64,000 nucleotides of DNA from Dendrolimus kikuchii (GCA_019925095.2 CM034401.1:6421838-6485837); one strand, 5' to 3'; counted from the stretch's first letter, positions 34,200-46,483 are shown. Numbers and translations: made by a program. Notes: generated by a model from the sequence alone, not told the origin.

Positions 34200-35032
34200 A
34201 TAAAAAAAACAGAAGTCAAAAAGAACAAAATTTTAAACAGCAACAGAACGTATTTTTGAAACCGCCGCCATTTTGTAAAAAAAATCTTTTAAAACGTCTC
34301 GTAGTGCGATAACTAAATCCTTTGTCTTTAAGGACTGCAGTTTCTTGAACTTTGTTTTTTTTTAATTTTATTAATGTTTTGTACTATTTAAATATCAATA
34401 AAAAATCTTATAAAAATGGATAGTAGAAACATTTGTTGTTTATTTTTTATCGCTACCGAAAAAACATCTACAATACGGGCTTCTAAACCAAAATACCCCC
34501 TGAAGTATTAAGATATTTTTGTGCTTTTTAGTTTGAAGTCGGTTTTGTTTTGTTAAAAATAATATCTCTCAATTTTTACTTGCGCAAGCACTTTAATAGC
34601 TTTAGAAATAATATATTAAGCACCTGTAGAAATTGTATTACTGACAGGCGTATACAACGTGTTGACGCTTGCCAACAAGAGTTGTGTTTGATTTCCCTGC
34701 GATTCATATCAGATACTGACTTGGTAATCATGGGAACACCTCGGGTGTACTCTTTTAATCTCAGTGTCTGTCATTGTCAGCATTGCACTTTTCTTTTTTG
34801 TCGTTTTTATATTTTAAAAACGTAACATTTACTAAAATGTTGGCAGTACTGTTACTTGAACTCGCGCTAGCAAGTCGACTTTAAGGGGATGAACCGTTTC
34901 AGACTGACTGTACATACTTTTTATGTCAGATAGAAATAGATCTTGGGTTTGTTGCTAATTAAATATGTAAAAAAAAAAATTTCATTATTATTAAACTTTT
35001 TTTTAACCAACTCAAAAAAAGAGGCTGTTCTC
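34200..35032. other. AT-rich non-coding stretch
   Basis: An open frame at 34550-34825 shows no recognised motif. Confidence 0.4.
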
Positions 35033-35333
35033 ATTTTTTTTGGATTTTATGGCTAGGCAGCTAGGCCTTTAAGCCAGATCTTAGAATCAATGTAGTTTCT
35101 TCATCTTAAACCTATGTGTAGCACAGATGAACTGTAGGTTATCAGCTAGTGCTATTCAACGGAGTTCTTCTGACAATTCAAAAGGCCACATTTCACTTTA
35201 CAGTTCACATTTCTCACAAAACACATAATTACTACTCAAAAACTATCAATAGCCTACAACTATTGTTCATTTTAGAGTAATTTTACACACTTTTAGAAAA
35301 TAAAACTGCTTTCAGTTCCCGCCAAAAACTCCA
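35033..35333 (-). mobile_element. SINE-like family G, reverse copy
   Basis: Reverse complement of the 19.5-kb element: 5' end GGAGTTTTTGGCGGGAACTG at the right and 3' end CTGCCTAGCCATAAAATCC with A-rich tail at the left. The central part differs from the 19.5-kb copy. Confidence 0.65.
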
Positions 35334-35806
35334 GGAGGTTCTCAATTCGTCTTGTAAATATTTTTTAGATATTTTTAGGTTGATTAATTTGGCTTAAGGT
35401 GCAATTGTTTCATAGAAGCCAAAGTAATCAGTACGGTAGTCACCACGAATACGATGCACGTAATACAAAGGTAGGGAAATAATAATATGTTTGTTTTGTA
35501 TGCAGATTCATTAGTATTGTTTGATCTGTAAGTAATTTGTTTGTGATTTGAACATACCTATTTTGTATCCACTATTTGTACGTTTGTACCGTTGCTGTTA
35601 TTGGAACAGCACGAAGAGTTGATTAAATAAATAAAGAACGATAATCGAATAAAATATGATTTAATAAATAAACGTAATGAATAAACAATAGGCGAAAGAA
35701 ACGACATGCCGCTCTCATTTTTCAAGTGGCACAAAAGCGATCTCTTACTTTGCCTCGCCTTAAAGCACTTTAAGCGAGCCTGTCTAAAATCATAATGTGG
35801 TTATTA

Positions 35807-35986
35807 TTTCAGCGGGACCCGGGGCTGGGGCCCTGCCGTCGACAAGGCGGCCATTTTCGCAGAATTATTGCTACTCGGCCGCTCCGCGACAGAATCGAGG
35901 ACGTAACCGCGAACTTGTACGATGCATTAGCGGCGAAATATTGTTTGAAACGAAAAAAAATGCCTGTCCAACTAACCATCAAATAA
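35807..35986 (+). other. Isolated GC-rich block, possible orphan exon
   Basis: A sharp GC-rich patch follows TGTGGTTATTATTTCAG, a good acceptor-like site. One frame gives PAVDKAAIFAELLLLGRSATE before a stop, and another gives RDRIEDVTANLYDALAAKYCLKR to a stop at 35986. I recognise neither. Base composition and the acceptor make an exon or retrocopy fragment possible, but the reading frame is undecided. Confidence 0.3.
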
Positions 35987-36143
35987 TAAAAAAATGTTTA
36001 TTTATAATATAAATCAATCATCAAAACAAACACTTAGATTTTATTACTGTATATTAATGTTACGTTCTTCCAGAACGTTTATACCTGTAATCAGGTGTTC
36101 CACGTTAAGCACTGCTCCATTCCTTTTGGTCATAGAATGGTAT

Positions 36144-36625
36144 TGTTACGAGTCACGAGACTCGAATTAAAATGCCGTTAGAATTATTATAGAGTTTATT
36201 AGAACTATACAAATAACCGAACACAACAAGTGAAAACGTAATGCAGAAAGTCGTAATTCAATAGAACGCGCAAAGTCCGTCACTCATTATATTCCCGATT
36301 GTAGTACACACGTCTCGCTTCGCTCGTGGTTATCGCTCGACTGAGCCCCCCTCCATCAGGTCATCGTTTTATACTGCGCAACTGCAATGTCACCGTATCT
36401 AAGTCGACTTAATCCGACACACCTGGCTAAAAACTGTCACAAAAGATTACAATACAATAATGGGCTATTTCTAATCACAAATATTAAACACAAAATAAAC
36501 AAAAGAAGACGACCATAAAAGAATTTAAATCTTATTAGTTTAAATGCTGACGGGTAATAAATGTGCTTTGTTTCAGATATGCAGGTGGATTTTGTTTTTT
36601 TTTTGTCGGGACCCGAGTTGTAACA
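36144..36625 (-). mobile_element. Solo LTR, copy 2 (opposite orientation)
   Basis: Plus-strand ends TGTTACGAGTC and GTTGTAACA. The reverse complement aligns with 27796-28235 through the promoter region, GATTACAATACA.AATGGGCT, and the far end (CCGACAAAA...ATCCAC). Flanking tetramers GTAT and ATAT differ by one base. Central indels make it about 40 bp longer than copy 1. Confidence 0.6.
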
Positions 36626-37395
36626 ATATTATAATTATATACTTCTTGAATAAAAGGACCAATATTAGGGTCGCGTAGGCAGATGCTAAAAAGGGAATCT
36701 GTCTCTCTATGTTTTCTATCAGGTACACTTTGGAGTGTTCCATAGAATTTCACGACTTATTTTCCCCATCCCCTTTCTATCGTCGGACAACCAGACATAC
36801 CGGTTTACGCCATTGTCACATGGTGGACATACCATTGGTTAGGACTAAAGGTTAGGTTTTGCCTCCACTTATTTATGCGCACAGCCGCCGAGTGGAAGTT
36901 TCTCGGAATCTGTGTTCCTCGATTAATATTAACCAGTGGTTTTGAAGTCACGAGTGAATTTACCAGGATACGCGTACGCCATCCTAGATTGCATCTTCAC
37001 TTAATTACAATAAAAATCAATTAAATACAATAAAATCAGTTAAAAAGTAAATAGTAGTAGCAGTGGCGGATTTACCAATAGGCTGAATAGGCTGGTGCCT
37101 AGGGCGGTAGATTTTAGAGGGGCGGCAAATTTGGGGCGAATTTTTTTTAGTCTTGTCTGTGTGTGTGCAGTTCACACGCAGAAGTTAAACTTCAGAGAAT
37201 ATACTCACAGATAATTCTTCTCAACTTTTATTAATATGTAAATATAATTCCTTTAACCGTATACATATTATAATTGAAAATAAACTTCTTAAGTATCACT
37301 TTAAATTTTTCACAATTTTTTTATTTCGGTCCAAATTGGACCTATGTTTAATCATCGGTCTTATTGACTCTCTAATCTATGCTATACAATGTAAA
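36626..37395. repeat. Non-coding, with a short dispersed repeat at 37068-37150
   Basis: GCAGTGGCGGATTTACCAATA, then GGTGCCTAGGGCGG..., is a motif I recall from many insect short repeats. A looser cousin may be at 40.66-40.73 kb. The rest is unremarkable. Confidence 0.35.
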
Positions 37396-37515
37396 ACTCG
37401 TATATCATTCTCTCGCAGGCTTAATCTTATAGATTTGTGTGTTTATTTCTTTTTAGTGTCGCTTTTTCGTTTCATCGGTTTTCAAATCATAACGATTATA
37501 AAGAAGATTCAATTC
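37396..37515 (+). repeat. Second copy of the 13.9-kb repeat
   Basis: See 13933-14046: same strand, about 80 percent similar by eye. Confidence 0.6.
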
Positions 37516-38544
37516 AATAAACAAAAATCCTAACAAATGTACAATGCTACATGTTAACTTGTTAAACAAATATAGAAAATAAAGCCTTGTTATACGAACT
37601 CGGAATAACAAAATAGAAGTAATCCCCACATAGATTGAATACATGGATGTGGATGTATTTACTCTTATCCGCTTATATTTATAGGTATTCGTCTACGCTC
37701 TGGCAATTTAAATGAAAATGTAATTACAGACTGTGATCAGTTGCGCAGATTGCGAGCTTTTAGTGCGTTTGTAACATTTACCGGATTGCTGCGTTTTACG
37801 GAAACCGGCAAGTAACATGGGCAACAAACGTAATGTAATCTTTTATTGCCTGAAGTAAGCAAACAAGCAGGCAGCCCAACTAATTGAACGTGGTTATCGA
37901 TGCTTATAAACGCTTTCACCACTAGGAACATCGACAAAGCGTAGCGGACTTCAAAGAATTTTTATGACACGCCCTGTCACAGCATAGTAAATCATTTTCT
38001 GCAATTCGCTACTCTACACAGAATAAACTTTGTATGGAAACGCTGCGTTGTTTTGAGTATGGTAGCTCAAGAAAATTAATCTTAACATCACAAGGATGGT
38101 ATGCGGTGCGATTCGGAAAATGAAACAGATCAAACAATTTCTCGAAATACTTCCCGTTGTACGGTAAAATATATAGAGAACAGCAAAATCTCGCCCAAGG
38201 CTAAGCGTTTCTAAGCCCTCTGTTAGCATATATCGTCGACGATACGAACGGCGTGATTTAAATAAAATGTTACAGAGTGATATAAGTGTCGACCAGTCTC
38301 TCTATTAGAGGCGTTGAAATCCGGGATATGTGGAGGAAAAGTAATTAGTTAAAAATACATACCACCTTATTCATTTTCTTCTGAATTTTTCCGCCACGGA
38401 TGAAATTTTTCAAGATCCTTATATATAGTCATGTTTCTCACTTTATCCGTTCTCCTAATATAGACCCATCTCAACATTCTCAAGTTGTCTAAATGTAGAT
38501 AATTTACAGACCTAATAGGTTCTTTAAACCTGGGGAAAGGAACA
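37516..38544. other. Non-coding stretch
   Basis: No recognisable gene or repeat. Confidence 0.4.
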
Positions 38545-38886
38545 TCTATATATTAATACGTAAAGCAAAAACACAGTAAAAACTTTCTACCATTTTTACG
38601 TAAATTGCGCGGACGGAGGAGTATGAAATTTCTGACACTTAAAGTTTATGTAGAGAAAGAGTGTAGAATGACAATATTTTTTTTAATTATGCATAAATAC
38701 ATTAAATCAATTAAAACACGCACACGCATATATACTCTTTTGTTTATTGTTAAAGTCAAACTAACAGTGTAGCCTTGGCGAAATCTGTGATTATAGAAGT
38801 ATAGTCTTGGACAGTAAATAATAATGTTCAAACTTATAATTTAAATTAATTATTATGGTCGAATTTCGACCACGAGTAACCACTAG
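38545..38886 (+). mobile_element. Helitron-like family H, copy 1 with intact 3' hairpin
   Basis: Begins TC after A (TCTATATATTAATACG) and ends CACTAG before T. A perfect hairpin GGTCGA-ATT-TCGACC at 38857-38871 stops exactly 11 nt before CTAG, the spacing typical of Helitrons. The interior shares AATTGCGCGGACGGAGGAGT, TAACAGTGTAGCCTTGGCGA and ATTATAGAAGTATAGTCTT with two other copies. Confidence 0.8.
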
Positions 38887-39351
38887 TATAGATATTTATA
38901 CAGTAAATAATATTCGTTATTACACTATGTATTCTTTTCTATACTATAAAAAATGCGCTACATTAGGATAGATTGTTGATTACTGCCTAGGAAATACCTT
39001 ATGAACAATCAATCCGGTAGGAACAAATTCCTGTTTTCCCCTGATTGTTCGTTGTCTGCGTATTCTCTGAATGAAATAAAAATTCAAATTCGTTGACTTG
39101 TAAGGAGCGATTCAATCAAATAAGGATTCATCCAATCTGTAAAGGAGGGTTGGCAACTATTTTATGGCTGCGGGGTTTTGTGCAAATCATACGCATGGCT
39201 ACCACAGCTTTGATATCTTTGGATACTGCACGCCTTTGTATATAAAAGGTAGCAAGAGTTGCTGTGAAGATTTACTGATGTTTAAAAACTTGAACCAGTG
39301 TCGTGACTTAAATATCATAAGTAAATGGTTTTCTTTTCTATTGCTTAAGTT
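38887..39351. other. Non-coding stretch
   Basis: An open frame from 39164 runs from unique sequence into a family E copy and is therefore not a gene. Confidence 0.4.
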
Positions 39352-39612
39352 CACCGGACAGGCAGACGGCCCACTTGAAGGAAAGCGCTTACCATCGCCT
39401 ACGGACATCTGTAATACTAAAGATGCTAACAATGTGCCACCGCTCTCTACAGGGACACTGGAACGTGGCCACTAATGCCGGAACTAAGCTCAAGGTTATT
39501 ATGGTGGCATACTCTAGATCAGGGGTGGTGGCCATCCTAACAGGCAAATGCCCCACCACCTCATTTTCATTGAGGCTGTAGGTTGCGTTGACGCCTCTTA
39601 CGACAGACCTCC
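39352..39612 (-). mobile_element. Family E, reverse copy
   Basis: GGACAGGCAGACGGCCCACT at the left and GACGCCTCTTACGACAG at the right match the reverse complement of 21.59 kb. The first 40 bp of the family are missing. Confidence 0.65.
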
Positions 39613-39658
39613 TGGACATATATATATTTCTCTTTCTATCATGGTGTAATATTAATTA

Positions 39659-39900
39659 CTAGCCGTCCCGGCAGACATTGTCCTGCCCTGAAAAATAAAA
39701 ATCTGGAACCCGATTCCAGCGCCAAGTAGTTTGTTTTTAGATTGATGGGTTTCATTATTAAAGTTTTAGTAGTGATCCCTAATTTATATGTAGCTTATAT
39801 TAATCAGGGATAATGTAGCATTCGAATGGTGAAAGAATTTTTGAAATCGGTTCAGAAGTTTTTGAGTTTATTCGTTACAAACATATAAAAATATAAATCT
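39659..39900 (-). mobile_element. Helitron-like / Lep1-type element
   Basis: The minus strand ends GGCAGGACAATGTCTGCC, then GGGACGG, then CTAG before T: a GGCAG/CTGCC hairpin 7 nt from the end. The interior has ATCAGGGATAATGTAGCATTC and ATTTTTGAAATCGGTTCAG, like 50.8 kb. Confidence 0.55.
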
Positions 39901-40136
39901 TTCTTTTTTATGTTTTTGCGTGGACTTTAAACTTTTAAATTCATGTCTCGCATAAAGCATGGAAGTTTCCCGAAAAAAAGAATTCTTCATTACCATTATC
40001 TAAAGTACATAATTAGTTCCAAATATCATATATGTAAAGTGAATTATTCACAATGCCATGAAGAAAATACTAACAAAAATCAAGTCACTTTTCAATTAAG
40101 GTACATATTTATTTGTATGTATGAGCGATATCTCCC

Positions 40137-40525
40137 GGGGCCCAATTCTGCTATTACTCTCTCGGCAACATTTCCAGAGATATCGTCTCAATCGTAAGTT
40201 TGCCTGATTTCGATATTCTGTTAATTCCAATAACATGCCCGTCCCAAGCCAGTCTATATATAAATATATAAACGAAAACTCGCAAAATAAATGTTAAAAT
40301 TTTTTACATTTACAATGTAATTTTTAGTATCTTTTTAATATTCATTTCGGCTAACCCCATTTCTGCTGATGGTAATACCAATTTTTGCTACTATTATTCT
40401 GCCGCGAAAACATCGAGGAGATATTGTGGATTTAGTAGAACACACATTTTTGATACTGTCGCAATGGAATCTTACTTTGAACATATTCGCAACGCCATGA
40501 TATTGAAATAGCAGAATTGGGACCG
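40137..40525. mobile_element. MITE with GGCCCAATTCTGCTAT ends
   Basis: GGGGCCCAATTCTGCTATTA at the left is mirrored by AATAGCAGAATTGGGACC at the right, about 390 bp apart. No coding frame. TSD not resolved. Confidence 0.5.
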
Positions 40526-41703
40526 TGATTCTATCGGGTTAATTTTATACTCCCTTAAACCGAATATTGGTTAATATAATCAAGGGTGTATAGAGAGTAT
40601 GTGGTTGTCCCCAAAGTACGAAACTAAATCGACGAACTCAAATGTGTTCGATATTGTGGCCTGGACCCAGGGCCGGATGTGAACAGGGGGCACTTGCCCT
40701 CGGGCGGTGAAGTCTTCGTGGTAGTTAGGCAAACATAAGACCGCCTTCTCCTCGCATGCATTGGAGAGCCTAAAGTCTTGCGATCTGAAAATAATATTTA
40801 TGTAGTTCAGGAATAGTGAACATTTATTGATGTATGTACAATTAAAACGATATATTAAAAAAAATAGTTGTAGGTAAATAAAAAAAAAACTCATAATTTG
40901 AAACTTGAAAATCGCAAGGTAATTCGTATTTTTTTTATCAAGTAGTTACCTAAATTCTTTTTGTCCAAGTTATTTTGTCGCCTGCCATGACTTCGCCAAA
41001 ATCAGGTAAGCTAACATGGTAAAGCAAACCAAAACTAGACAACAGAAAGGGGTTTTATAATTTGAGCAAATATTTATTTGTTTTCTTACGTTTTTGTTTT
41101 CCATCTAGAGAGCGGCAAACATAAATTTTTGCTCTGAACGATTTACATAAACTTGTAACATGTAGACCAAAGGCTGCTTAGGCCTTTACCGCTACGCAAT
41201 TCTACTTTAACGAATTGGTAATGAATTTACGCTTACTGAATAGACTAGGTAGATAAGGGAATTAAATTAGACTTTCATGTAGTAAATAGTAACGATAAAC
41301 ATCATTGAAAACAATTTCCTTTTGGTTATTATATAAAGAGGACTTTACATGTCCTGTACGCTCCTAGTGTTTCTTTACTTCCTTTCATGCAAAATTAATT
41401 TACATTTTTATTTTATTAGCTCAAACAAGCGATAGTTTTACAAATAAAAAATTGTATCTGTGAGAGAAATTGTTGACCATCGTTGTCATCCAATTGCAGT
41501 CTACTGCTGGAGACAATTCTTGGAACCGGTTTAACATTATCCGCTTTTAATCAGTGTTAGTCAACTATTTCGTTCAGAGTATGACGGGTAAAAGTGCATT
41601 GAACAACAACAGAAACAACAATGAAATTAATTAAACCGTTTGAAAGTAATTAAATAAATACATTGTTTATATAAAATGTAGCACAAAATGTTATTCTACA
41701 TAA
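40526..41703. other. Non-coding stretch
   Basis: No gene recognised. The minus-strand open frame at 40580-40894 is partly low complexity. Confidence 0.4.
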
Positions 41704-42073
41704 TCATTATATTAATACGTGAAGCAAAAACTTTGTACCCCTTTTTACGAAAATTGCGCGGATGGAGGAGTATGAAATTTCGCACACTTATAGATTATGT
41801 AGAGAAACAGTGCAGAATGCTAATATTTTTTTAACATTATGCATAAAAAATACATTAAAGCAATAAAAAAAAACATTACACACACTACAATATATTTGAC
41901 ACACACACGCGAGTATATAACCTTTTGTTTATTGTTAAAGTCAAATAAACAGTGCAGCCTTGGCGAAATCTGTGATTATAGAAGTATAGTCTTTGATAAC
42001 AGAACTTTAATAATGTTCAAACTTATAATTTAAATGAATTATGGTCGAATTTCAACCACTGGGCGACCACTAG
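41704..42073 (+). mobile_element. Helitron-like family H, copy 2
   Basis: TC start after A, CTAG end before T. Same interior as 38.5 kb, with a longer (CACA)-rich middle (ATTTGACACACACACGCG). The terminal hairpin is mutated (GGTCGAATTTCAACC). Confidence 0.75.
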
Positions 42074-42634
42074 TATATAGTGAATATTGTAAAATCTCGA
42101 AATTAAAACTGTGAAACCATCTGTGAAACTTGTCCGAACTAATATATGGATAATTAGTATATAATTAACCTTAAAGTACAGTATCGCGCAAAACTTACAG
42201 ATGGCGTAAAAAGAGAGAGAGAGATATAGAGAGATCTAGAGGCTCACACTGTACAGTGGTCAGCATTTTTCGTTTCAGTTACATTTTTTCCGTCTAGCTC
42301 CCATTTGCCGAGCGCTGTAAGTGTAACGTGCGATAAGAACTTCGTTCCAAAAAGATTGTTATGTAACCTGAATTAACCGGTTTATTCTGCGGGAATTACT
42401 TTTTCTATATGACAACTGTTTTTAGTGTGTGTGCGACTGGAAACTTGTTATACCATTATGCCCGCGCTTTAAAGGTTTGCGGCAAAAACAGTTTGAAACA
42501 GGTTTATTCAACAAAACCTATTTAACGAACCCTTGTTGTTACGAGTAAAAACCGTGTAATTGAGGTTAAAGTTAGAACAAAAAGAAAAGTGCCAATGTAC
42601 TTAGGCTGTAATAGGCTTTACTTTTTCTCTGGTT
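42074..42634. other. Non-coding stretch with a GA-rich tract
   Basis: A short (GA)n tract lies at about 42213-42240. No gene is seen. Confidence 0.4.
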
Positions 42635-42822
42635 TCCAAGTCCTGACTGGACATAGGCCATCCTAAGTTTGCAACACACGTCTCGGTTCTACGCTTTCCT
42701 CCTCTACCGCCTACCTCATTCAGGTCATTGGGCTCGAGGGCGTTCGATACTACGATTACCGAGACGCGGTCTCCACTTCAAAATTCGTCTACTCCATCGG
42801 CCATCGGTCCTGCGACAGAACT
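42635..42822. repeat. Dispersed repeat, cut by a family B insertion
   Basis: AAGTCCTGACTGGACATAGGCC and ATCGGCCATCGGTCCTGCGACAG resemble a lepidopteran repeat I recall. It stops where the family B poly(A) (T-run) begins. Confidence 0.4.
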
Positions 42823-42823
42823 T

Positions 42824-43262
42824 TTTTTACGAGGGGAAATCCCATTGAGGACCATCAGCCCCGCGATTTTGCAGAAATTGCGGCCGGTATGTGGGATTCG
42901 TTAGTCCCGGGGTTCCATTCGACGGGGTGGCACTTGCACCTCTATCCAGAAACAAGGAGTGCCACACCACAAACTGAGATACACACTAAAATCCCTCGGT
43001 ATTTTATCCTTCGCCCTTAATGCCAGGGCCACGGTTATATGGCCTAGCCTCTCCGCTGGCTCTGGCAGGCGGTGACCCGACGGCTTCATCCACTGCCGGA
43101 GAACTTATCTTTGTGTGGCGTCTCCAGCCTCTCATTGCACGGGGCGGTCTGTAACGCGCCCCACGGGAGGAGAGGTGAGCGTGCGCGGTACACGGCGCGC
43201 CCCCATCTCGGCGACATAATGGCGGGTGAGAACCCTTTCCCCAGGGACCTGCCCGGGTTACT
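42824..43262 (-). mobile_element. Family B (R1-like) 3' untranslated fragment
   Basis: The reverse complement contains GTAACGCGCC-type and CCCTGGCATTAAGGGCGAAG blocks, CGAATCCCACATACCGG, GGGGCTGATGGTCCTCA, and a poly(A) at the low-coordinate end. It lacks the coding part, so it is a shorter truncation than the other copies. Confidence 0.7.
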
Positions 43263-44215
43263 CTTACGATAAACCTGACTTAACCTAAACATAATATATA
43301 GTAAGTTAATTAATTAAATTAAGACCACACGACAGAATTAAGAACTTCGATTAACGCTCGCCGAGCGCGTATAGCAGTGAAGCGTTGACGTTGAATGTCT
43401 CTTGTTTCCAGTCGACTCGACTTTACCTGAACAAGCGTTACATCGCCGAGCGTGAAGGCTCAGTCTCATTCAGTATCCACAAAATTAAGTGCTCAGTACG
43501 CCTAAAAAATTTTCTACTTAGAAAGAAAAAGTAAAGATTTGTTGACTTAAAAAATACTCAAAATGAAACCTAACTGCGTAACCAGTCTATGCATAATGAA
43601 GGTCATAGAGATGATGAACCTCCATTGTTTAGGTATGTCATTTGGCTACTAAAATTTAAAACGCTGTTAAATGAAAATCCTCTGTATATCAAAACTACTA
43701 ACGGATCTTCTTAAAACTAATATTCGTCAAAATAATTCTTTAAACTTGTCGTCCTCTTGAATTTTTTGAATATTCTCCACTTCAGAGTTCAAAAGGAGAA
43801 CATAATTTGTATGACTTTGGAAGCGTGCTTAAATAGAAAAAGTAATTAATGAACACCGTTACCGCCCCCCGTTCACACTTGTCGGGTGTCGAGTCTGAGA
43901 AAAAATCGGGTACTCTAGTGGCAATACATTTTATATGAAGTTGTTCACTCTTCCCCGACATCGGATTTTTTGTCGGCGTCGACAAGAACTGTTGGGTATT
44001 TTGCCAGCCCTCTACGTCCATAAAAAAAATCGTGTCTTATCTCGCTCACCTATGAACCGCGTCATACTTATGATGCTGTTCATACTTGTGCCTTTTCTTC
44101 CGCTCGTCGCCAGCCTCTCTGACGCAAATCGCGCCCACACAATATATCGCAGCTCCAACTTCGATCGGGTCCGACAACCGACAAGTGTGAATAGAGGCGC
44201 CGACACCCGATTCAA
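43263..44215. other. Mixed stretch, possible unidentified element at 43870-44230
   Basis: TTCACACTTGTCGG (43871) and its complement CCGACAAGTGTGAA (44177) bracket about 300 bp. GACACCCG recurs near 44205 and 44802. The open frames here look partly polymerase-like in composition but I cannot assign them. This is the DNA into which the next element inserted. Confidence 0.3.
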
Positions 44216-44806
44216 ATACGGCGTCCGACACTATTGCCACTCCCCAGTTAGGGATACCCACTAAAACCCCTGGGTGTTCCGTCCTGCGCCTTATGCCAGG
44301 GCTACGGGTAAATGAGCTGCCCGACTCCGCAGTGCCCTGGCAGGCGTGGGCCCCCCTCACTGGACCTCTTCCTATGCCAGGGGACGTGTCCCCCGGCTAC
44401 TTCTTAGTCAATTCCGTGCGTGGGGCGGTCTGTAACGCGCCCCACGGGAAGAGAGATGAGCCCGCGCGGAACACTCGCGCTCTCATGTCGACGGCATGTG
44501 CGGGTGAGTGAGAACCTCTATACCCCAAGGGGCCCCACCCGCGCCGCCCGCTTACGGTGGCCGAAGGTCGAGCTCGGACCTCCGGCGTCGGCGCGTCCTC
44601 CTTTGGCGGGAGCGGAGCAAAGACGTACGCTCACGCTCCCGCTCCGCCTCCTCCTTCGCAAACACGACGTGCTCGCAGAAGGAGGAGACGGCGTCCCATC
44701 CGGTGCGGCTCCCGACCATGGTGCGAACCACGGCCGGGAGCGAAAGGTCCATTCCGGTGAAGGCGACGAGCTCTCGGCGCTGCTCCATCCATACGGCGTC
44801 CGACAC
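44216..44806 (-). mobile_element. Family B insertion truncated at both ends, 16-bp TSD
   Basis: ATACGGCGTCCGACAC occurs perfectly at 44216-44231 and 44791-44806, bounding a family B body (44232-44790). Unlike the 2.6- and 6.5-kb copies, its 3' side stops early, at GGGGAGTGGCAATAG. About 100 or more bp of the 3' untranslated region, and any poly(A), are missing. Confidence 0.75.
44552..44790 (-). pseudogene. C-terminus of family B polymerase
   Basis: The minus strand reads EQRRELVAFTGMDLSLPAVV, TGWDAVSSFCEHVVFAKEEA and the Arg-rich end SELDLRPP, then stop, with no interruption. The intact frame and near identity to 2562-2789 suggest a young insertion. Confidence 0.7.
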
Positions 44807-46483
44807 CCGTCAAGTAGAGACAAGCTGTTATGGTTTTACGAGATCTGACAAATGACACCCCACACAACAGACGAAAAAATATTTTTGATGACTTACCTCG
44901 AATCTTTTTTTTTTTTTTTTGTACAATTGCCCATTGTGTAGCGATGTATAAGATACACATTTTTGTCAAACTTTATCCATATATATTACTGATCCAGCAG
45001 TTCAGCTAACCATAAACTATATTAGATTTACTTTTACAAGATATAAAGTAGAAGGAGAAGAAATTTGAGACTTCAATCCCAGCTAAATTACATTAATTTA
45101 CAGTTTTTTTTCGACATCATCCACTTATCTTAACCACAATAAAAATAATTTATTTTTTTAAATAATGGCATTTACTGAACCTCAACTACGTATGTTAATA
45201 ATTTAGAAAGACACGACTTAAAAAAAAATCGTACGCTAGGCTTTGTACCGCCTATTTCAAATATGACGGTATAGTATAGTATGTATGTAATGTATAACAT
45301 ATCCCATAGAACGTAGCTTGTAGCAATATCTTATATTTAACCTTTGAATTACTTACAAATATTAATTAAGTATATAGAATATAATAATAAATTAATATTT
45401 GTTACTTTTTAAAAGTGACATTATAATTAAAATTAGGTTTTCTTTTTAATCATTTACGTTATTTTCATGTAACATTTTATTTTTTAAGTACCTGAAGTTT
45501 TTATGTTACGCATTAAGGGCATTGAAAGTAGTGAAAAGTATGCTTTCATATTCTGATAATCTGAAAAATCGAATATCGAATCACCAAGTTATTTATGAAA
45601 TAACAGAAAATGGAATAACAAACAGCCGCCATCTTGAATTGATTCAGTTGGAGTATTTTTGGTTTAACTTAATTTTGATATTATACAGTTCATAAAGCCA
45701 TAAAAATTGTTATGCAATCCATTATTATTATTAATACTCAGAAATAATCGTCAATCGATATCAACTCATGATATGTGCATAACGTCACATATCTAGACTT
45801 ACCAATCAAAATATATCGTCCATTTTGAAACATCTTGAAATCATATTTAAAAAATCACAAATTTTGGCAGCGTTCCACACGAGATCACAACGATCACGCT
45901 CACGATCTCAATTTTTACCGTTCCACTTGCTTGCGAGCGTTACTATCATAAAATCCGGTGGAACTGATTATGGAGCGTTGATATCATTAACGACGAAATA
46001 GACTTTCATTGGTTGATGTATGGTTGATTTGAAAAACGCGTCTTCGTAGTCTCGATAAAAATAATTAATGCTCTATGGTCAACGCTCACTTCGACCGACG
46101 TCTTGACATGGGTCGTTGTGAACATTGCGTAATCAAAAATTATAGCGTCATTAGTGACGTTTTCGATACGACCATAACCACCGTGGTCGCTATGTGGAAC
46201 GGCTGAAGGAGCATTTTGGGCGTTGTTCCACAAGTTGAACGTAGCCCTAGGTGCTTATGAATATGATTCTGATTTACGTACACTCCTAAGAGGTTGCGAC
46301 TAACTTATTGCCGTAGTTCTCCTGACAGGACACAAATATTCTTATTTATGTAATAACAATAAAAATGTTTATTAAATACTAGAATTTTCTTATAACAATA
46401 ACAGATATAGTACGTACTATTACAATAAAACATAATTATTAAAGTAACATCTTTTTATATATTTTTTATATCGCTGTGATAAG
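44807..46483. other. AT-rich stretch with a possible foldback element
   Basis: A long T-run lies at about 44907-44922. 45870-46215 is bounded by GCGTTCCACACGAGATCACA and a loosely complementary CCGTGGTCGCTATGTGGAACGG, which hints at a DNA-transposon relic with GTTCCAC ends. No gene is seen. Confidence 0.3.

Noticed and set aside
44046..44969. Multiple arginine- and proline-rich open frames of 100-140 codons
   Set aside because: They are shadows of the inserted family B element. They cross its TSD boundaries and are not conserved in the other copies.
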